Assembly: GCA_902567235.1 (NCBI GenBank)
Contig: CACFLX010000008.1
Coordinates: forward strand, 1 to 60,537
From: an uncultured Pelagibacteraceae bacterium
GTDB taxonomy: Bacteria > Pseudomonadota > Alphaproteobacteria > Pelagibacterales > Pelagibacteraceae
Direction: 5' to 3'
Length of the DNA: 60,537 bases
Shown: positions 48,488 through 56,959 of the stretch, piece by piece
Layout of the letters: every line of letters begins with the position of its first letter
How positions within the stretch are numbered: position 1 is the stretch's first letter
The notes under the pieces: generated by a model
Told to the model about the DNA's origin: nothing
Database searches by the model: none
What the model saw: the letters and a program-made list of their open reading frames with translations, nothing else
Program-made: the position numbers and the translations under genes

Positions 48488-49789
48488 TTAGTCTCTTATC
48501 GCATACGCGATTACACCTGTTTCAGTAACGTCGGTACCTTTAAGTTCACCTTCCTTACTTAATCTAATACCAATCGTAGCTTTCATTATTGACCATACAA
48601 TGTACGAGACGATAAATACAAACGCGTTTATTGAAATTACGCCAAGTAGCTGTGCACCAAATGAAACATCAGGATTTGTTATTGGAACAGCTAGTGTTCC
48701 CCAAATTCCAGCGAACAAGTGTGCTGGTACTGCACCTACAACATCATCGATTTTCATCGAGAATAAAAGCTTAGTACCAAAAACCACAATTACACCTCCA
48801 ACAGCACCGATTAATATTGCTGCAATCGGTGATGGCATTAAAGGTTCAGCTGTTATAGCTACTAATCCACCAATACATCCATTAAGCATTTGGATAACAT
48901 CAGTTTTACCAAATCCTAATCTAGTTGTAAAAGCAGCAGCCATTACTCCACCCGCTCCAGCTAAGAATGTATTCATAAATATCGTTGATACTGCAATTGC
49001 ATCAACAGCTGTTCCCATTGCAAGTTGCGAACCACCATTAAAACCAAACCAACCCAACCATAAAATAAATATACCTATAGTTACTAATGGAATTGATGAA
49101 GCTGCAAAAGGCTTTAATGGAGCTGGAGAACCTGATTTTGTAAATCTTCCTAATCTAGGTCCTAAAATAATTGCTCCTGCTAATGCTGCTGCACCACCAG
49201 TTGAGTGAACAAGTGTAGATCCAGCAAAATCTGAGAACCCTGCAGCAGCTAACCAGCCACCGCCCCACTGCCAACCCATTACAATTGGATATATAATTCC
49301 TGATAAAATTGCTGCAAACAGGAAGAACGGCCATAATTTAATTCTTTCTGCCAATGTTCCTGATACGATTGAAACTGTTGTTGCACAGAATACCATTTGG
49401 AAATACCAATCTGAACCGTCAGAATATCCAGTATCTATTTTACTTGCATCTGACCATGGAATAAAGTTTCCAATATAACCACCCTCTGGAATTCCATAAG
49501 CTAAGTTATATCCAAACATCCAGAACATAATTCCAGCTATTGAAAATAATCCTATATTTTTTGCACAAATTACAGATACACTTTTTGATGTTACGCTTCC
49601 TGCTTCAAGCATAGCAAAGCCTGCGGCCATAAACATAACTAAAAAACCACAGACTAAAAAAAGAAAGGTATTAAAAATAAAACCTACTTCTGCAGAAACT
49701 GTCGTCTCTGCGTAACCTACACTGGTCATATTTAATAAGAAAAGCAAACTTATTAAGGGACCAATTAATTTTTTATATAATTTTGACAT
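48488..49789 (-). CDS. amt: Ammonium transporter (Amt family)
   Basis: The 433-residue protein has a signal-peptide-like N-terminus and eleven helices. It has the Amt signatures DFAGSTLVHSTGGAAALAGA (about 190-209; first pore His) and the late twin-His partner region VPAHLFAGIWGTLAVP. It imports ammonium and is usually under nitrogen control. No glnK gene follows here, although the two are often paired. Confidence 0.95.
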   Translation of the reverse strand: MSKLYKKLIGPLISLLFLLNMTSVGYAETTVSAEVGFIFNTFLFLVCGFLVMFMAAGFAMLEAGSVTSKSVSVICAKNIGLFSIAGIMFWMFGYNLAYGIPEGGYIGNFIPWSDASKIDTGYSDGSDWYFQMVFCATTVSIVSGTLAERIKLWPFFLFAAILSGIIYPIVMGWQWGGGWLAAAGFSDFAGSTLVHSTGGAAALAGAIILGPRLGRFTKSGSPAPLKPFAASSIPLVTIGIFILWLGWFGFNGGSQLAMGTAVDAIAVSTIFMNTFLAGAGGVMAAAFTTRLGFGKTDVIQMLNGCIGGLVAITAEPLMPSPIAAILIGAVGGVIVVFGTKLLFSMKIDDVVGAVPAHLFAGIWGTLAVPITNPDVSFGAQLLGVISINAFVFIVSYIVWSIMKATIGIRLSKEGELKGTDVTETGVIAYAIRD

Positions 49790-49883
49790 TTGTCTCCTTC
49801 TGTTAAGGAAACCCTTATATTTTTAAAAAATTAAAAAAACTAACGTTGATATGGAAAAATAGGTATGCAGATCTTGCATATAG

Positions 49884-49919
49884 TAACAGCCTTATTACAT
49901 TTTTGTAACAAGGCTGTTA
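49884..49919 (-). terminator. Hairpin downstream of the HU gene
   Basis: TAACAGCCTTATTAC (49884-49898) pairs with GTAACAAGGCTGTTA (49905-49919). The one irregular position is A-C on the plus strand and G-U in the minus-strand RNA, giving a 15-bp stem 9 bases after the HU stop. It probably ends or stabilises the HU transcript. The 3' flank has only a short U content. Confidence 0.65.
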
Positions 49920-49928
49920 AAACTTTAA

Positions 49929-50204
49929 TTACTTATTGAATACTTCTTTAAGTGCTTTAGCAGGTAAAAATTTTACTTTTTGAGAAGCAGCGATTTGAAT
50001 TTGTTCTCCAGTTCTAGGATTACGTCCAATTCGAGCTTTTCTTTTAGCCACTTTATATGTACCAAAACCAGCAATTTTTACAGAATCGTCATTTTTCAAT
50101 GCATCTAGAATTGTGTTGGTAATTGTATCAAAAGTACGCTCAGCATCAGCTTTGCTTTGGTTTAAAGAACCAGCCAATTTAGCGACTAATTGTTTTTTGT
50201 TCAT
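49929..50204 (-). CDS. HU-family DNA-binding protein
   Basis: The 91-residue nucleoid protein has KKQLVAKLAGSLNQSKADAE as the N-terminal helices and the beta-arm signature GFGTYKVAKRKARIGRNPRT (about 46-65). It bends and compacts DNA. The arms are intact, so it is functional. It has its own promoter region (149 bases upstream) and a downstream hairpin. The short length rules out an IHF subunit with confidence only by overall similarity. Confidence 0.93.
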   Translation of the reverse strand: MNKKQLVAKLAGSLNQSKADAERTFDTITNTILDALKNDDSVKIAGFGTYKVAKRKARIGRNPRTGEQIQIAASQKVKFLPAKALKEVFNK

Positions 50205-50350
50205 TTTTTAGCTCCGGTTATTAGGTTATTATTATAATTAACATAATCCTTTATTTTTCAAGCTTTTTTTTAGTATATGTTTTTTTTATACCCACAATAT
50301 ATTGTGCTCTAAAAGTATTGATTTTATTGATTTTTTTTAGATAAAAAAAT

Positions 50351-50365
50351 GGCTTAAAATAAGCC
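50351..50365 (-). terminator. Terminator-like hairpin overlapping the rseP stop
   Basis: On the minus strand GGCTTA and TAAGCC pair across a 3-base loop and are followed by ATTTTTTTA. The 6-bp stem overlaps the rseP stop codon. This is a weak but typical U-tailed terminator for a low-GC genome. Confidence 0.55.
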
Positions 50366-51463
50366 TAAATCTTTAAGGTCGTTGAATGTTGCAAAAAACA
50401 TTAAAAACAACAATAAAAACATTCCGATTCGAAAAAAGCCTTCTTGAGTTTTTTGACTTAAAGGCCTTCCTAGAATTTTTTCAAATCCATAAAACATTAA
50501 ATGACCTCCATCTAAAAGGGGTATTGGAAATAAATTAATTAAACCTAGGCTTATAGAAATATAAGCCATAATACTTAAAAAAGGGATAAATCCGATTTCT
50601 GCTACCTGTCCAGTAATCTTCGCAATTCTAATCGGCCCTCCTAATTGTGAGCTATCTCCAGATCCAACAATTATAGAGCCCAAGTATTTTAATGAAGAAA
50701 TACATACAAAGTAAACCTCATTTATTGAATAATATAAGGCTTTTGCGGGACCCAATTTAACATGATTAATTTCATTATTAAATGGGCTTAGTTTAATTCC
50801 AACAATCCTTTTTTTAACATTATTTCCCATATTGTCTTCGGCATCAACAATATTAGGTTTTACTTTTAGTATTAATTCATTTTCAAATCTTTCAACTTTA
50901 AAATCTATAAATTCAGAAGTAGACATTGTAATTAATTTTGAAACATCCAAAATACTTTTAACTTTATTTCCATCAATTTCTAAAATTAAATCATTTTTTT
51001 TAAGTCCTGCAATTTGTGCAGGGCTTTCATCTTGAACTTCATTTATCATTGCTGGCGTGAAATCTTTACCAATAAACATATAAATTGATAAAAAAATTAT
51101 TATTGCCAATAAAAAATTAGCAAAAGGACCAGCTGCTACAATTATAGCTCTTTGATATAGGGGCTTTAATACAAATAATTTTTTTTGATCTTCGACTGAG
51201 TATTTATTTATAATTTTTTCCTGATCTGCTTGACTAAAAACATTTCTATCTCCAAAGAATTTTACATATCCACCTAGAGGTATCCAGCATATTTTCCATC
51301 TTGTTCCAGATTTATCATTCCAACCAAATATTTCCTTGCCAAATCCGATAGAAAAATCAGTAACGCCCACACCATATTTCTTTGCAAAATAGTAATGACC
51401 ATATTCATGAATAAATACGACTACTAGAATTAAAACTATAAATGGGATTATAAAATTAAGCAT
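50354..51463 (-). CDS. rseP: RIP metalloprotease RseP (site-2 protease)
   Basis: RseP cuts transmembrane segments of anti-sigma factors and signal peptides. The 369-residue protein has the zinc motif HEYGH (about 19-23) in the first helix, a PDZ domain (SPAQIAGLKKNDLILEIDGN, about 150-169), and the second zinc site LFPIPLLDGGHLMFYGFE (about 312-329). It lies 20 bases after the thiV-type symporter gene. It is not in the usual uppS-cdsA-dxr-bamA neighbourhood. Confidence 0.95.
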   Translation of the reverse strand: MLNFIIPFIVLILVVVFIHEYGHYYFAKKYGVGVTDFSIGFGKEIFGWNDKSGTRWKICWIPLGGYVKFFGDRNVFSQADQEKIINKYSVEDQKKLFVLKPLYQRAIIVAAGPFANFLLAIIIFLSIYMFIGKDFTPAMINEVQDESPAQIAGLKKNDLILEIDGNKVKSILDVSKLITMSTSEFIDFKVERFENELILKVKPNIVDAEDNMGNNVKKRIVGIKLSPFNNEINHVKLGPAKALYYSINEVYFVCISSLKYLGSIIVGSGDSSQLGGPIRIAKITGQVAEIGFIPFLSIMAYISISLGLINLFPIPLLDGGHLMFYGFEKILGRPLSQKTQEGFFRIGMFLLLFLMFFATFNDLKDLGLF

Positions 51464-51483
51464 TTTACCTAATATATTTAATA

Positions 51484-52914
51484 TTATTTAATTTTCCAAG
51501 TAAAAACTGGAACAAGTGTTGCTATTAAAAATGATAAAAACAACAATGATTGCGAGATAAAGTTAGGAAAAAAATCAATAGGAAATAAAATACCAACTAA
51601 AATAGATTTTGAAAAATCAGGACTTGGAAAAAACAATAAACCCATAGCTGTTCCAATTATAATTGAGATATATGCATTTTTCTCATTGATTGATTTAGTA
51701 AAAAAACTATAAAACACAGTTAATACAGCAGAACAACAAAAAAGATCTGCTAACAAAAAAAGATACAAAATACTCAAACCTTTAGATGCAACTACAAAAA
51801 CAATAATTGAAAGTAAAGTAATTAAATAATTAGAAAGTTTAAAATAATTTCCTTTAAAATTAATTATTTTATTCACATCAACAATGATTAAACTTGAAAT
51901 TGCGTTAATAAGAGTATCGATGCTACTTATAGTTAATGATATTCCTAGAACTATAACTATCACTGACAGCAAAGTCATTTGTTCCTTAAATAACAAAGAA
52001 AAAAAAGCAAGATCAGGAATAACATTTGAGTCAATTGAAGCAGCTACTAAACCACTAAAGCCCATAAAAAAAACTACGGGTATAATTAAAAAGAATGAAA
52101 TTAGTAAACTTTTCTTTAATATAATGTTATTTTTTGCTGCATAAACTCTTTGCCAATTTCCTTGATGAAAAAGATTTGTTGCTGCAACAGCTATAAAAAA
52201 AGTTAATCCCGCAGTAAAATTTGGGAAATAATTAACGCTAAGTAAATTTGGTTTATTTAACTTTATAAATTCAAAATTAAATTGAGTAGAATTAAAAGAT
52301 ACTAAAAAAATTACTGCAATCAACAGCAATATTATGAATACAATAAATTGAATACTATCAGTAAATATTGAGGCTCTTAATCCACCATATAAAGTATAAA
52401 CTAATGAGGAAGTTACAACTATTAATGCAGTAACCCATAAACTTACTCCAGATATATAATTAACCAATATTGATACAGCGGTAACTTCAGCAATTAAAAA
52501 AATTGCCATATAAAAAATAGTAAGAAATAAGACTAGTTTAAATAATTGTTTACCAAATTTTAACCTTATCACTTCGATTAAAGTTTTTGCTTTTGGAAAT
52601 AAGTTTCTAAATTTTGAACCTAATGTAATTAAAATAAGCAATGGAAAGGCTGTTCCAAGAGCATAACCAATTACTGCACCTATACCACCCCATGTAGCAG
52701 CAGAAGCGGGTCCAAATAAAATCCAGGCACCAAGTGCTGATGAAACAAAGCTAGCAGTTAAAGGAAATATTCCAATATTTCTGTTTGCAATTAAGTAATT
52801 ATTTAATCCTTTGTACTTCTTTGAATAATAAATTCCACTTACTAAAAATATAATACTTAATGCAAGGGTTAATAAAATTGCAGATGTTTGACTTAAAATA
52901 TTTATCGATATCAT
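51484..52914 (-). CDS. thiV: Sodium:solute symporter, probable thiamine-precursor (HMP) transporter
   Basis: The 476-residue protein has about 13 helices and SSS-family segments: KYKGLNNYLIANRNIG after helix 1, GAWILFGPASAATWGGIGAV, and the CAVA-like core VLGISLTISSIDTLINAISS. A TPP riboswitch directly precedes the start codon. In SAR11 a symporter in this setting was named thiV and proposed to import the pyrimidine precursor HMP, which these cells need. The symbol rests on that context. Transport substrate is not proven by the sequence. Confidence 0.82.
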   Translation of the reverse strand: MISINILSQTSAILLTLALSIIFLVSGIYYSKKYKGLNNYLIANRNIGIFPLTASFVSSALGAWILFGPASAATWGGIGAVIGYALGTAFPLLILITLGSKFRNLFPKAKTLIEVIRLKFGKQLFKLVLFLTIFYMAIFLIAEVTAVSILVNYISGVSLWVTALIVVTSSLVYTLYGGLRASIFTDSIQFIVFIILLLIAVIFLVSFNSTQFNFEFIKLNKPNLLSVNYFPNFTAGLTFFIAVAATNLFHQGNWQRVYAAKNNIILKKSLLISFFLIIPVVFFMGFSGLVAASIDSNVIPDLAFFSLLFKEQMTLLSVIVIVLGISLTISSIDTLINAISSLIIVDVNKIINFKGNYFKLSNYLITLLSIIVFVVASKGLSILYLFLLADLFCCSAVLTVFYSFFTKSINEKNAYISIIIGTAMGLLFFPSPDFSKSILVGILFPIDFFPNFISQSLLFLSFLIATLVPVFTWKIK

Positions 52915-52980
52915 TTTCCCTTTCTGAATTACCGGACAGGTTCATAGGGTTTGATCTCAGTCTTTCGACACCCCTTTTTT
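52915..52980 (-). promoter_or_regulatory. TPP riboswitch (thi element) controlling the thiV-type gene
   Basis: On the minus strand the conserved thi-element order is visible: GGGGTGTC, a GTC-GAAA-GAC hairpin, CTGAGA (52960-52955), ACCCTATGAACCTG, then CCGGTAATTCAG and AAAGGGA. The last AGGGA is also the ribosome-binding site, 4 bases before the ATG at 52914. Thiamine diphosphate binding would therefore block translation. The P3 and P5 arms are very short and a strong closing P1 stem is not obvious, so this is a compact form. Confidence 0.9.
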
Positions 52981-52998
52981 AATAAAAATTAATTATAT

Positions 52999-53307
52999 TT
53001 AAAAAAATAGAATTATCCAATAAGAAATTAATCCTGATAAAATAGTTGCAATAACATTTTTTGAGAAATAACCTACAACAATCGCAACTATAGCTCCAAA
53101 TATTTTGGGATCATTCATTTCTATAAACGTCCCATAATCATTAATAAAAATTGCTGGAAATATTATTGCGGGAAATACTGCGGATGGGACATAGGCTAAT
53201 ACGGCTTTAATTCTATCTCCTAGCATATCTCTGCTAACTAAAGCAATCATGGTCATTCTTGTGAAATAAGTCAATATCCCCGCAATTATAATTGATAACC
53301 AGGTCAC
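52999..53307 (-). CDS. azlD: AzlD-family branched-chain amino acid export subunit
   Basis: The 102-residue protein has three to four helices and the AzlD pattern LTYFTRMTMIALVSRD near the start, with VPSAVFPAIIFPAIF in the middle. It pairs with the AzlC-type permease encoded upstream with a 4-base overlap. Export of branched-chain or other amino acids is known for the family. Confidence 0.87.
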   Translation of the reverse strand: MTWLSIIIAGILTYFTRMTMIALVSRDMLGDRIKAVLAYVPSAVFPAIIFPAIFINDYGTFIEMNDPKIFGAIVAIVVGYFSKNVIATILSGLISYWIILFF

Positions 53308-53990
53308 TTTTTAAACCTCAATAATAATGCAGCAGCAAACAAAGCAACAATAGGTGAAATAATTATATAAGATTTAAATGGAGCATCAAAAAATAATAAA
53401 GAGCTTATACCACATACAAGCATAACAATTACATGATCAATTTTTTTTAAGTCTTGGACAATAATAGCTATAAAAGTAAGAGGTATTGCAAATTTTAAAC
53501 CTAATTCTTCGGGTACGAATGAACCTAATATAATTCCTGCTAATGTTGAAATTTGCCAACAAACCCAGAGTGTACTACCAGTGCCAATTAAATGATAATG
53601 CAAGTATTGTTCTGATTTATTTTTCTTAAAAAATTTATTAGATTCAGCAAAACCTTGATCTACAACTAAGTAAGAAATTAATAACTTTTTAATAAAAGAT
53701 AATTTTTCTAAATATTCTGATAAAACTGCTCCATATAACAAATGTCTAGAATTAATAACACCAACAGATGTGGCGGCAATCAAACTAGAAGCACCACCTG
53801 ATATTAATTGTAAAAAAACAATTTGTGAAGCTCCACCGAATATGATGATGGACATTCCGTAGACTAAATATGGATTAAACCCAAGTTCAATGCCAATTGC
53901 TCCACAAATAATTCCAAATGGAATAACAGAGAGCATATGTGGTGCAACATCCAACATTCCTCTAGTGAATAATTGTTTTTTTGAGAGCAT
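53304..53990 (-). CDS. azlC: AzlC-family branched-chain amino acid exporter subunit
   Basis: The 228-residue protein has about six helices. It begins FTRGMLDVAPHMLSVIPFGI and has MSIIIFGGASQIVFLQLISG and NSRHLLYGAVLSEYL, the AzlC signatures. It overlaps azlD by 4 bases and lies 14 bases downstream of the iron ABC ATPase gene, so it could share the iron-operon transcript. Confidence 0.88.
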   Translation of the reverse strand: MLSKKQLFTRGMLDVAPHMLSVIPFGIICGAIGIELGFNPYLVYGMSIIIFGGASQIVFLQLISGGASSLIAATSVGVINSRHLLYGAVLSEYLEKLSFIKKLLISYLVVDQGFAESNKFFKKNKSEQYLHYHLIGTGSTLWVCWQISTLAGIILGSFVPEELGLKFAIPLTFIAIIVQDLKKIDHVIVMLVCGISSLLFFDAPFKSYIIISPIVALFAAALLLRFKK

Positions 53991-54004
53991 TTATTTTTGT
54001 TTTA

Positions 54005-55066
54005 TTAAAAACAAACTATATGATCAATGTAAATTGGTCTTTTAATTCCAAATTTTTCATCAACTTGATGTTGATGAATATGATGAGAATGAACTAAAAC
54101 TGGAATTAAGTGATTTGTTGTTGTTTTAAGAGTATATATAAAATTTGTTCCCCTAAACTTTCTATCAACAACCTCCAACTTTAAATTACTTTTATCATCA
54201 TGTTCCAGGTCTTCTGGCTGTAATAATAATTTTACATCTGAGCCTTTTGGATAATGTTTAATGAAATTACCTTTTATAGTGCCTAGATCTTCATTTTCTA
54301 AACTATTTTCTCCAGTTACTTTTGCGGGAATTAATATTCCTCTATTCAAAAAATTTACGACTTCTACTGAATTTGGAAAATGATAAACATTATAAGGATC
54401 ATCATATTGTTTTAGTTGATCATTTAAAATTACCCCACATTTTGATCCTAAATAAAAAGCTTCGTAAGAGTCATGAGTAACTATAATGGTAGTTATTTTT
54501 AAATCGTGTAAGAGCTTTTTTAGTTGAACTTGTATTTCTTCTTTAAAACTTTGATCAACATTAGATAATGGCTCATCTAACAGCAATAGATCAGGTTGTG
54601 TAACTAATGATCTAGCGAGAGCTGCTCTTTGTGCCTCTCCTGAACTTATTTGGTGAGGAAATTTATTTAATATTTTTTCTATATTTAATAATTTAATTAT
54701 TTTTTTTGGGCTAATTTTCTTTTTTCCATTTAGCTTTTTTGCTTTAGCTCCTAGTTGTATATTTTTTTCAACAGTGTAATGAGGAAATAAGCTATTTTCT
54801 TGAAATGATAGAGATATATTTCGATTTTCTGGTTCAATATGATCTTTTGAAGAAGATAAAATTTTATCTTTGAGTTTAATAGATCCAGATTTAATTTTTT
54901 CTAATCCAGCGATTGTTCTAAGGATAGTAGTTTTACCAACACCAGATGGTCCTAATAGACAAATTATGTCTCCTTTGTTTTCAATATTAAAAGAAACATT
55001 TTTTACTTTAGTTTTTCCACCAGCTCTAAAACTAACATTTTTAATTTCTAAAAAATTTTTATTCAT
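54005..55066 (-). CDS. fbpC: Fe(III) ABC transporter ATP-binding protein
   Basis: The 353-residue ATPase energises iron uptake. Walker A GPSGVGKTT (about 39-47), Walker B LLLLDEPLSNVD (about 160-171) and the switch His in IIVTHDSYEA are intact. The signature reads ISSGEAQRAALARSL, a variant of LSGGQ. The C-terminal about 100 residues form a TOBE-like domain. It overlaps the permease gene by 8 bases. FbpC is assigned from the FbpA-like partner. Confidence 0.9.
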   Translation of the reverse strand: MNKNFLEIKNVSFRAGGKTKVKNVSFNIENKGDIICLLGPSGVGKTTILRTIAGLEKIKSGSIKLKDKILSSSKDHIEPENRNISLSFQENSLFPHYTVEKNIQLGAKAKKLNGKKKISPKKIIKLLNIEKILNKFPHQISSGEAQRAALARSLVTQPDLLLLDEPLSNVDQSFKEEIQVQLKKLLHDLKITTIIVTHDSYEAFYLGSKCGVILNDQLKQYDDPYNVYHFPNSVEVVNFLNRGILIPAKVTGENSLENEDLGTIKGNFIKHYPKGSDVKLLLQPEDLEHDDKSNLKLEVVDRKFRGTNFIYTLKTTTNHLIPVLVHSHHIHQHQVDEKFGIKRPIYIDHIVCF

Positions 55067-56678
55067 AACTATCTCTTAAAATATATTTAGAAGTAAGTAA
55101 AATAAAGAAACTTGCAATAATTATCAAACATAACGACGGAACGGCAGCAGCTTCCAATAAATCCTCTGAAGCAGAAATATATGCTGTAGTTGCGAATGTC
55201 TCAAAATTAAAAGGTCTCAAAATTAATGTAATTGGCAATTCCCTTATTATTTCTAATGAAATTAATATGATAACAAATAGAAGTGAATTTCTTAAATAAG
55301 GAATATGAATATTTAAAAAAGTTTTTGTTTTAGAATATCCAAGAAGATAGGCGCTTTCGTCAACAGCGATATTCATTTTTTCATATCCAGATTTTATTCC
55401 ATTAAAAGCCAATGAATAAAATCTTACAAAATAAACTATTACTAATCCTAAAATGGAACCAATAAATATTTTTTTTATTGATAAAAATCCTAATGCTTTA
55501 ATCAAATTTTCATCAAACCATGCAACAAAAGTTATAAATGCAATGGCGAGAATTACTCCTGGTATAGCATAACCAGAAATTGAAAAAGTAGATAATGTAT
55601 TTAAAATTTTTTTATTTGAAACTCTATTTCCATAATTAGATATTAAGGCGAAAAATAATAAAACTAAACTTGATAAGGAAACTAAATATAAAGTATTTAA
55701 TAAAAGATCAATTATTTGGAACCCAGCTAAATTTTCAGGGAATTTAATTGTCCAATATAACATTTGGCTCAATGGAAATAAAAAACTTAAAAAAAATAAA
55801 GTGAAACAAAAAATAAATGCAAAAAAGGATTTTGCTCCATTAAGTTTAATTTTTTCTTTTTTCTTAAATCCACCTTTTACTTCCATATGGTATCTAGCTT
55901 TTTTTCTGGATAAATTTTCTGTTAAAAATAATATAAAGATAAATAATAATAGAAAAAAAGATATTCTGTTTGCAAATGCCAAGTCGTCAAAAGTTATCCA
56001 GGCATTATAAATACCAGTCGTTAAAGTGTTTACAGAAAAAAAATCTACTGCTCCGAACTCAGCTAATGTTTCCATTGCTACCAATGATAAACCAGCAACA
56101 ATAGCGGGACGTGCAGCAGGTAATATTATTGAATGAAATGATTTAAATTTTGAAAAACCAAGATTTTTGCCTAATTCTATTAGATTTTGTGATTGGTATA
56201 AAAATGATGATCTAGCAAGTATATACACATATGCATAAAGCGAAAAAGAGATTGATAATATCAACCCGTACATGCCACTAAATTTTGGTATATATTTGTT
56301 ATATTCCCCATCACCAAACAAATATTTTAAAATTGTAAAAGCAGTTCCATAATTTTCAAAAAAAGCAAATAAAGAATAAGCATATATATAAGGAGGAACA
56401 GCAAAGGAAAGTATCAAAGCCCATTTAAAAAAATTAGCACCAGGAAACTGGTAAAAAGAAACTACATATGCTGATCCTACTCCTAAAATAAATGTTAAAA
56501 ATAGAACTCCAATCAAAAGAATTAAAGAGTTAAATATATATTCGAAAAAAAATGTTTCTTTGAGAATTTCAAAATAATTCGTTGTATCTTGGAAAAAACT
56601 TGTAAAAACAGTTAATATTGGGATTGCAACAATCAGTGAAATGCTCAAGGAGCTTAAATACCAAAAATTAAATTTCAT
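55059..56678 (-). CDS. fbpB: Fe(III) ABC transporter permease (two-domain)
   Basis: The 539-residue protein is a duplicated permease with about 12 helices. Each half carries an EAA-like loop: LIELGKNLGFSKFKSFHSII (about 180) and DESAYLLGYSKTKTFLNIHI (about 440). This fits FbpB/HitB-type iron permeases. I start it at ATG 56678, preceded by AAGGCGGAT. A GTG at 56735 would add 19 residues across a stem-loop. It overlaps the ATPase gene by 8 bases. Confidence 0.9.
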   Translation of the reverse strand: MKFNFWYLSSLSISLIVAIPILTVFTSFFQDTTNYFEILKETFFFEYIFNSLILLIGVLFLTFILGVGSAYVVSFYQFPGANFFKWALILSFAVPPYIYAYSLFAFFENYGTAFTILKYLFGDGEYNKYIPKFSGMYGLILSISFSLYAYVYILARSSFLYQSQNLIELGKNLGFSKFKSFHSIILPAARPAIVAGLSLVAMETLAEFGAVDFFSVNTLTTGIYNAWITFDDLAFANRISFFLLLFIFILFLTENLSRKKARYHMEVKGGFKKKEKIKLNGAKSFFAFIFCFTLFFLSFLFPLSQMLYWTIKFPENLAGFQIIDLLLNTLYLVSLSSLVLLFFALISNYGNRVSNKKILNTLSTFSISGYAIPGVILAIAFITFVAWFDENLIKALGFLSIKKIFIGSILGLVIVYFVRFYSLAFNGIKSGYEKMNIAVDESAYLLGYSKTKTFLNIHIPYLRNSLLFVIILISLEIIRELPITLILRPFNFETFATTAYISASEDLLEAAAVPSLCLIIIASFFILLTSKYILRDSYE

Positions 56679-56770
56679 ATTATAATCCGCCTTATAAAAG
56701 AAAAGTAATTTCCTAATAAAAATTTTAGTGTCCACGTGAAAGGAGGCTTTGCAATGAGACCCAAATACAT
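56675..56770 (-). other. Possible upstream ORF (31 codons) ending in the fbpB start
   Basis: ATG 56770 lies in the stem-loop and opens a frame whose TGA overlaps the fbpB ATG (ATGA). The product would be MYLGLIAKPPFTWTLKFLLG then NYFSFIRRIII. There is no convincing ribosome-binding site, so it may be coincidental. If translated, it would link fbpB translation to the structure. Confidence 0.25.
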
Positions 56771-56779
56771 GGACACTAA
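56725..56779 (-). promoter_or_regulatory. Stem-loop between fbpA and fbpB (attenuator or RNA regulatory candidate)
   Basis: TTAGTGTCCA (56725-56734) and TGGACACTAA (56770-56779) form a perfect 10-bp stem with a 35-base loop. The region is GC-richer than its flanks. In the minus-strand RNA, the stem is followed by AAAATTTTTATTAGG, terminator-like. The loop displays GCCTCCTTTC, which resembles the 3' end of 16S rRNA and could pair with the fbpB ribosome-binding site AAGGCGG at 56687-56693. The function is inferred. Confidence 0.6.
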
Positions 56780-56791
56780 TTCAAGAAATTA

Positions 56792-56959
56792 TTAAAAATT
56801 AAATAACTTTAAGATGTGCGGAACCTCCTGGTTATTAATTTCTGATAAGTTTCTTTTATTTATTCTTTTCTCAATTTTTTTACACTCCTCAGAACATGCA
56901 GGACATGCCTCGGCTGAGTTATTATAATCGAAATCAGAAATAAATTTTTTTTCTTCCAT
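56792..56959 (-). CDS. Small Cys-motif protein (55 aa) within the iron operon, unknown
   Basis: ATG 56959 immediately follows the fbpA stop codon at 56960-56962, and the frame runs to TAA 56792. The product has an acidic N-terminus, a CPACSEEC motif (Cys19, Cys22, Cys26), a basic middle (KKIEKRINKR) and a hydrophobic end (VPHILKLFNF). No helix spans the membrane. GGAAG sits a few bases upstream of the ATG. Three clustered Cys residues beside an iron transporter suggest metal binding. I recognise no family. Confidence 0.6.
   Translation of the reverse strand: MEEKKFISDFDYNNSAEACPACSEECKKIEKRINKRNLSEINNQEVPHILKLFNF

Noticed and set aside
48600-49208. 202-codon plus-strand frame opposite amt
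   Set aside because: Its Pro/Ala/Thr/Ile-rich sequence mirrors the amt codons. Amt has complete family motifs, so this is a shadow.
56679-56735. GTG start for the iron permease at 56735
   Set aside because: It falls inside the stem-loop, adds residues atypical of the family, and lacks the AAGGCGG ribosome-binding site seen before 56678.
56753-56791. Plus-strand 12-codon frame (MRPKYMDTNSRN...) behind a perfect AAAGGAGG
   Set aside because: The Shine-Dalgarno-like sequence is the complement of the anti-SD loop in the minus RNA. The peptide is tiny, and no plus-strand gene lies nearby.
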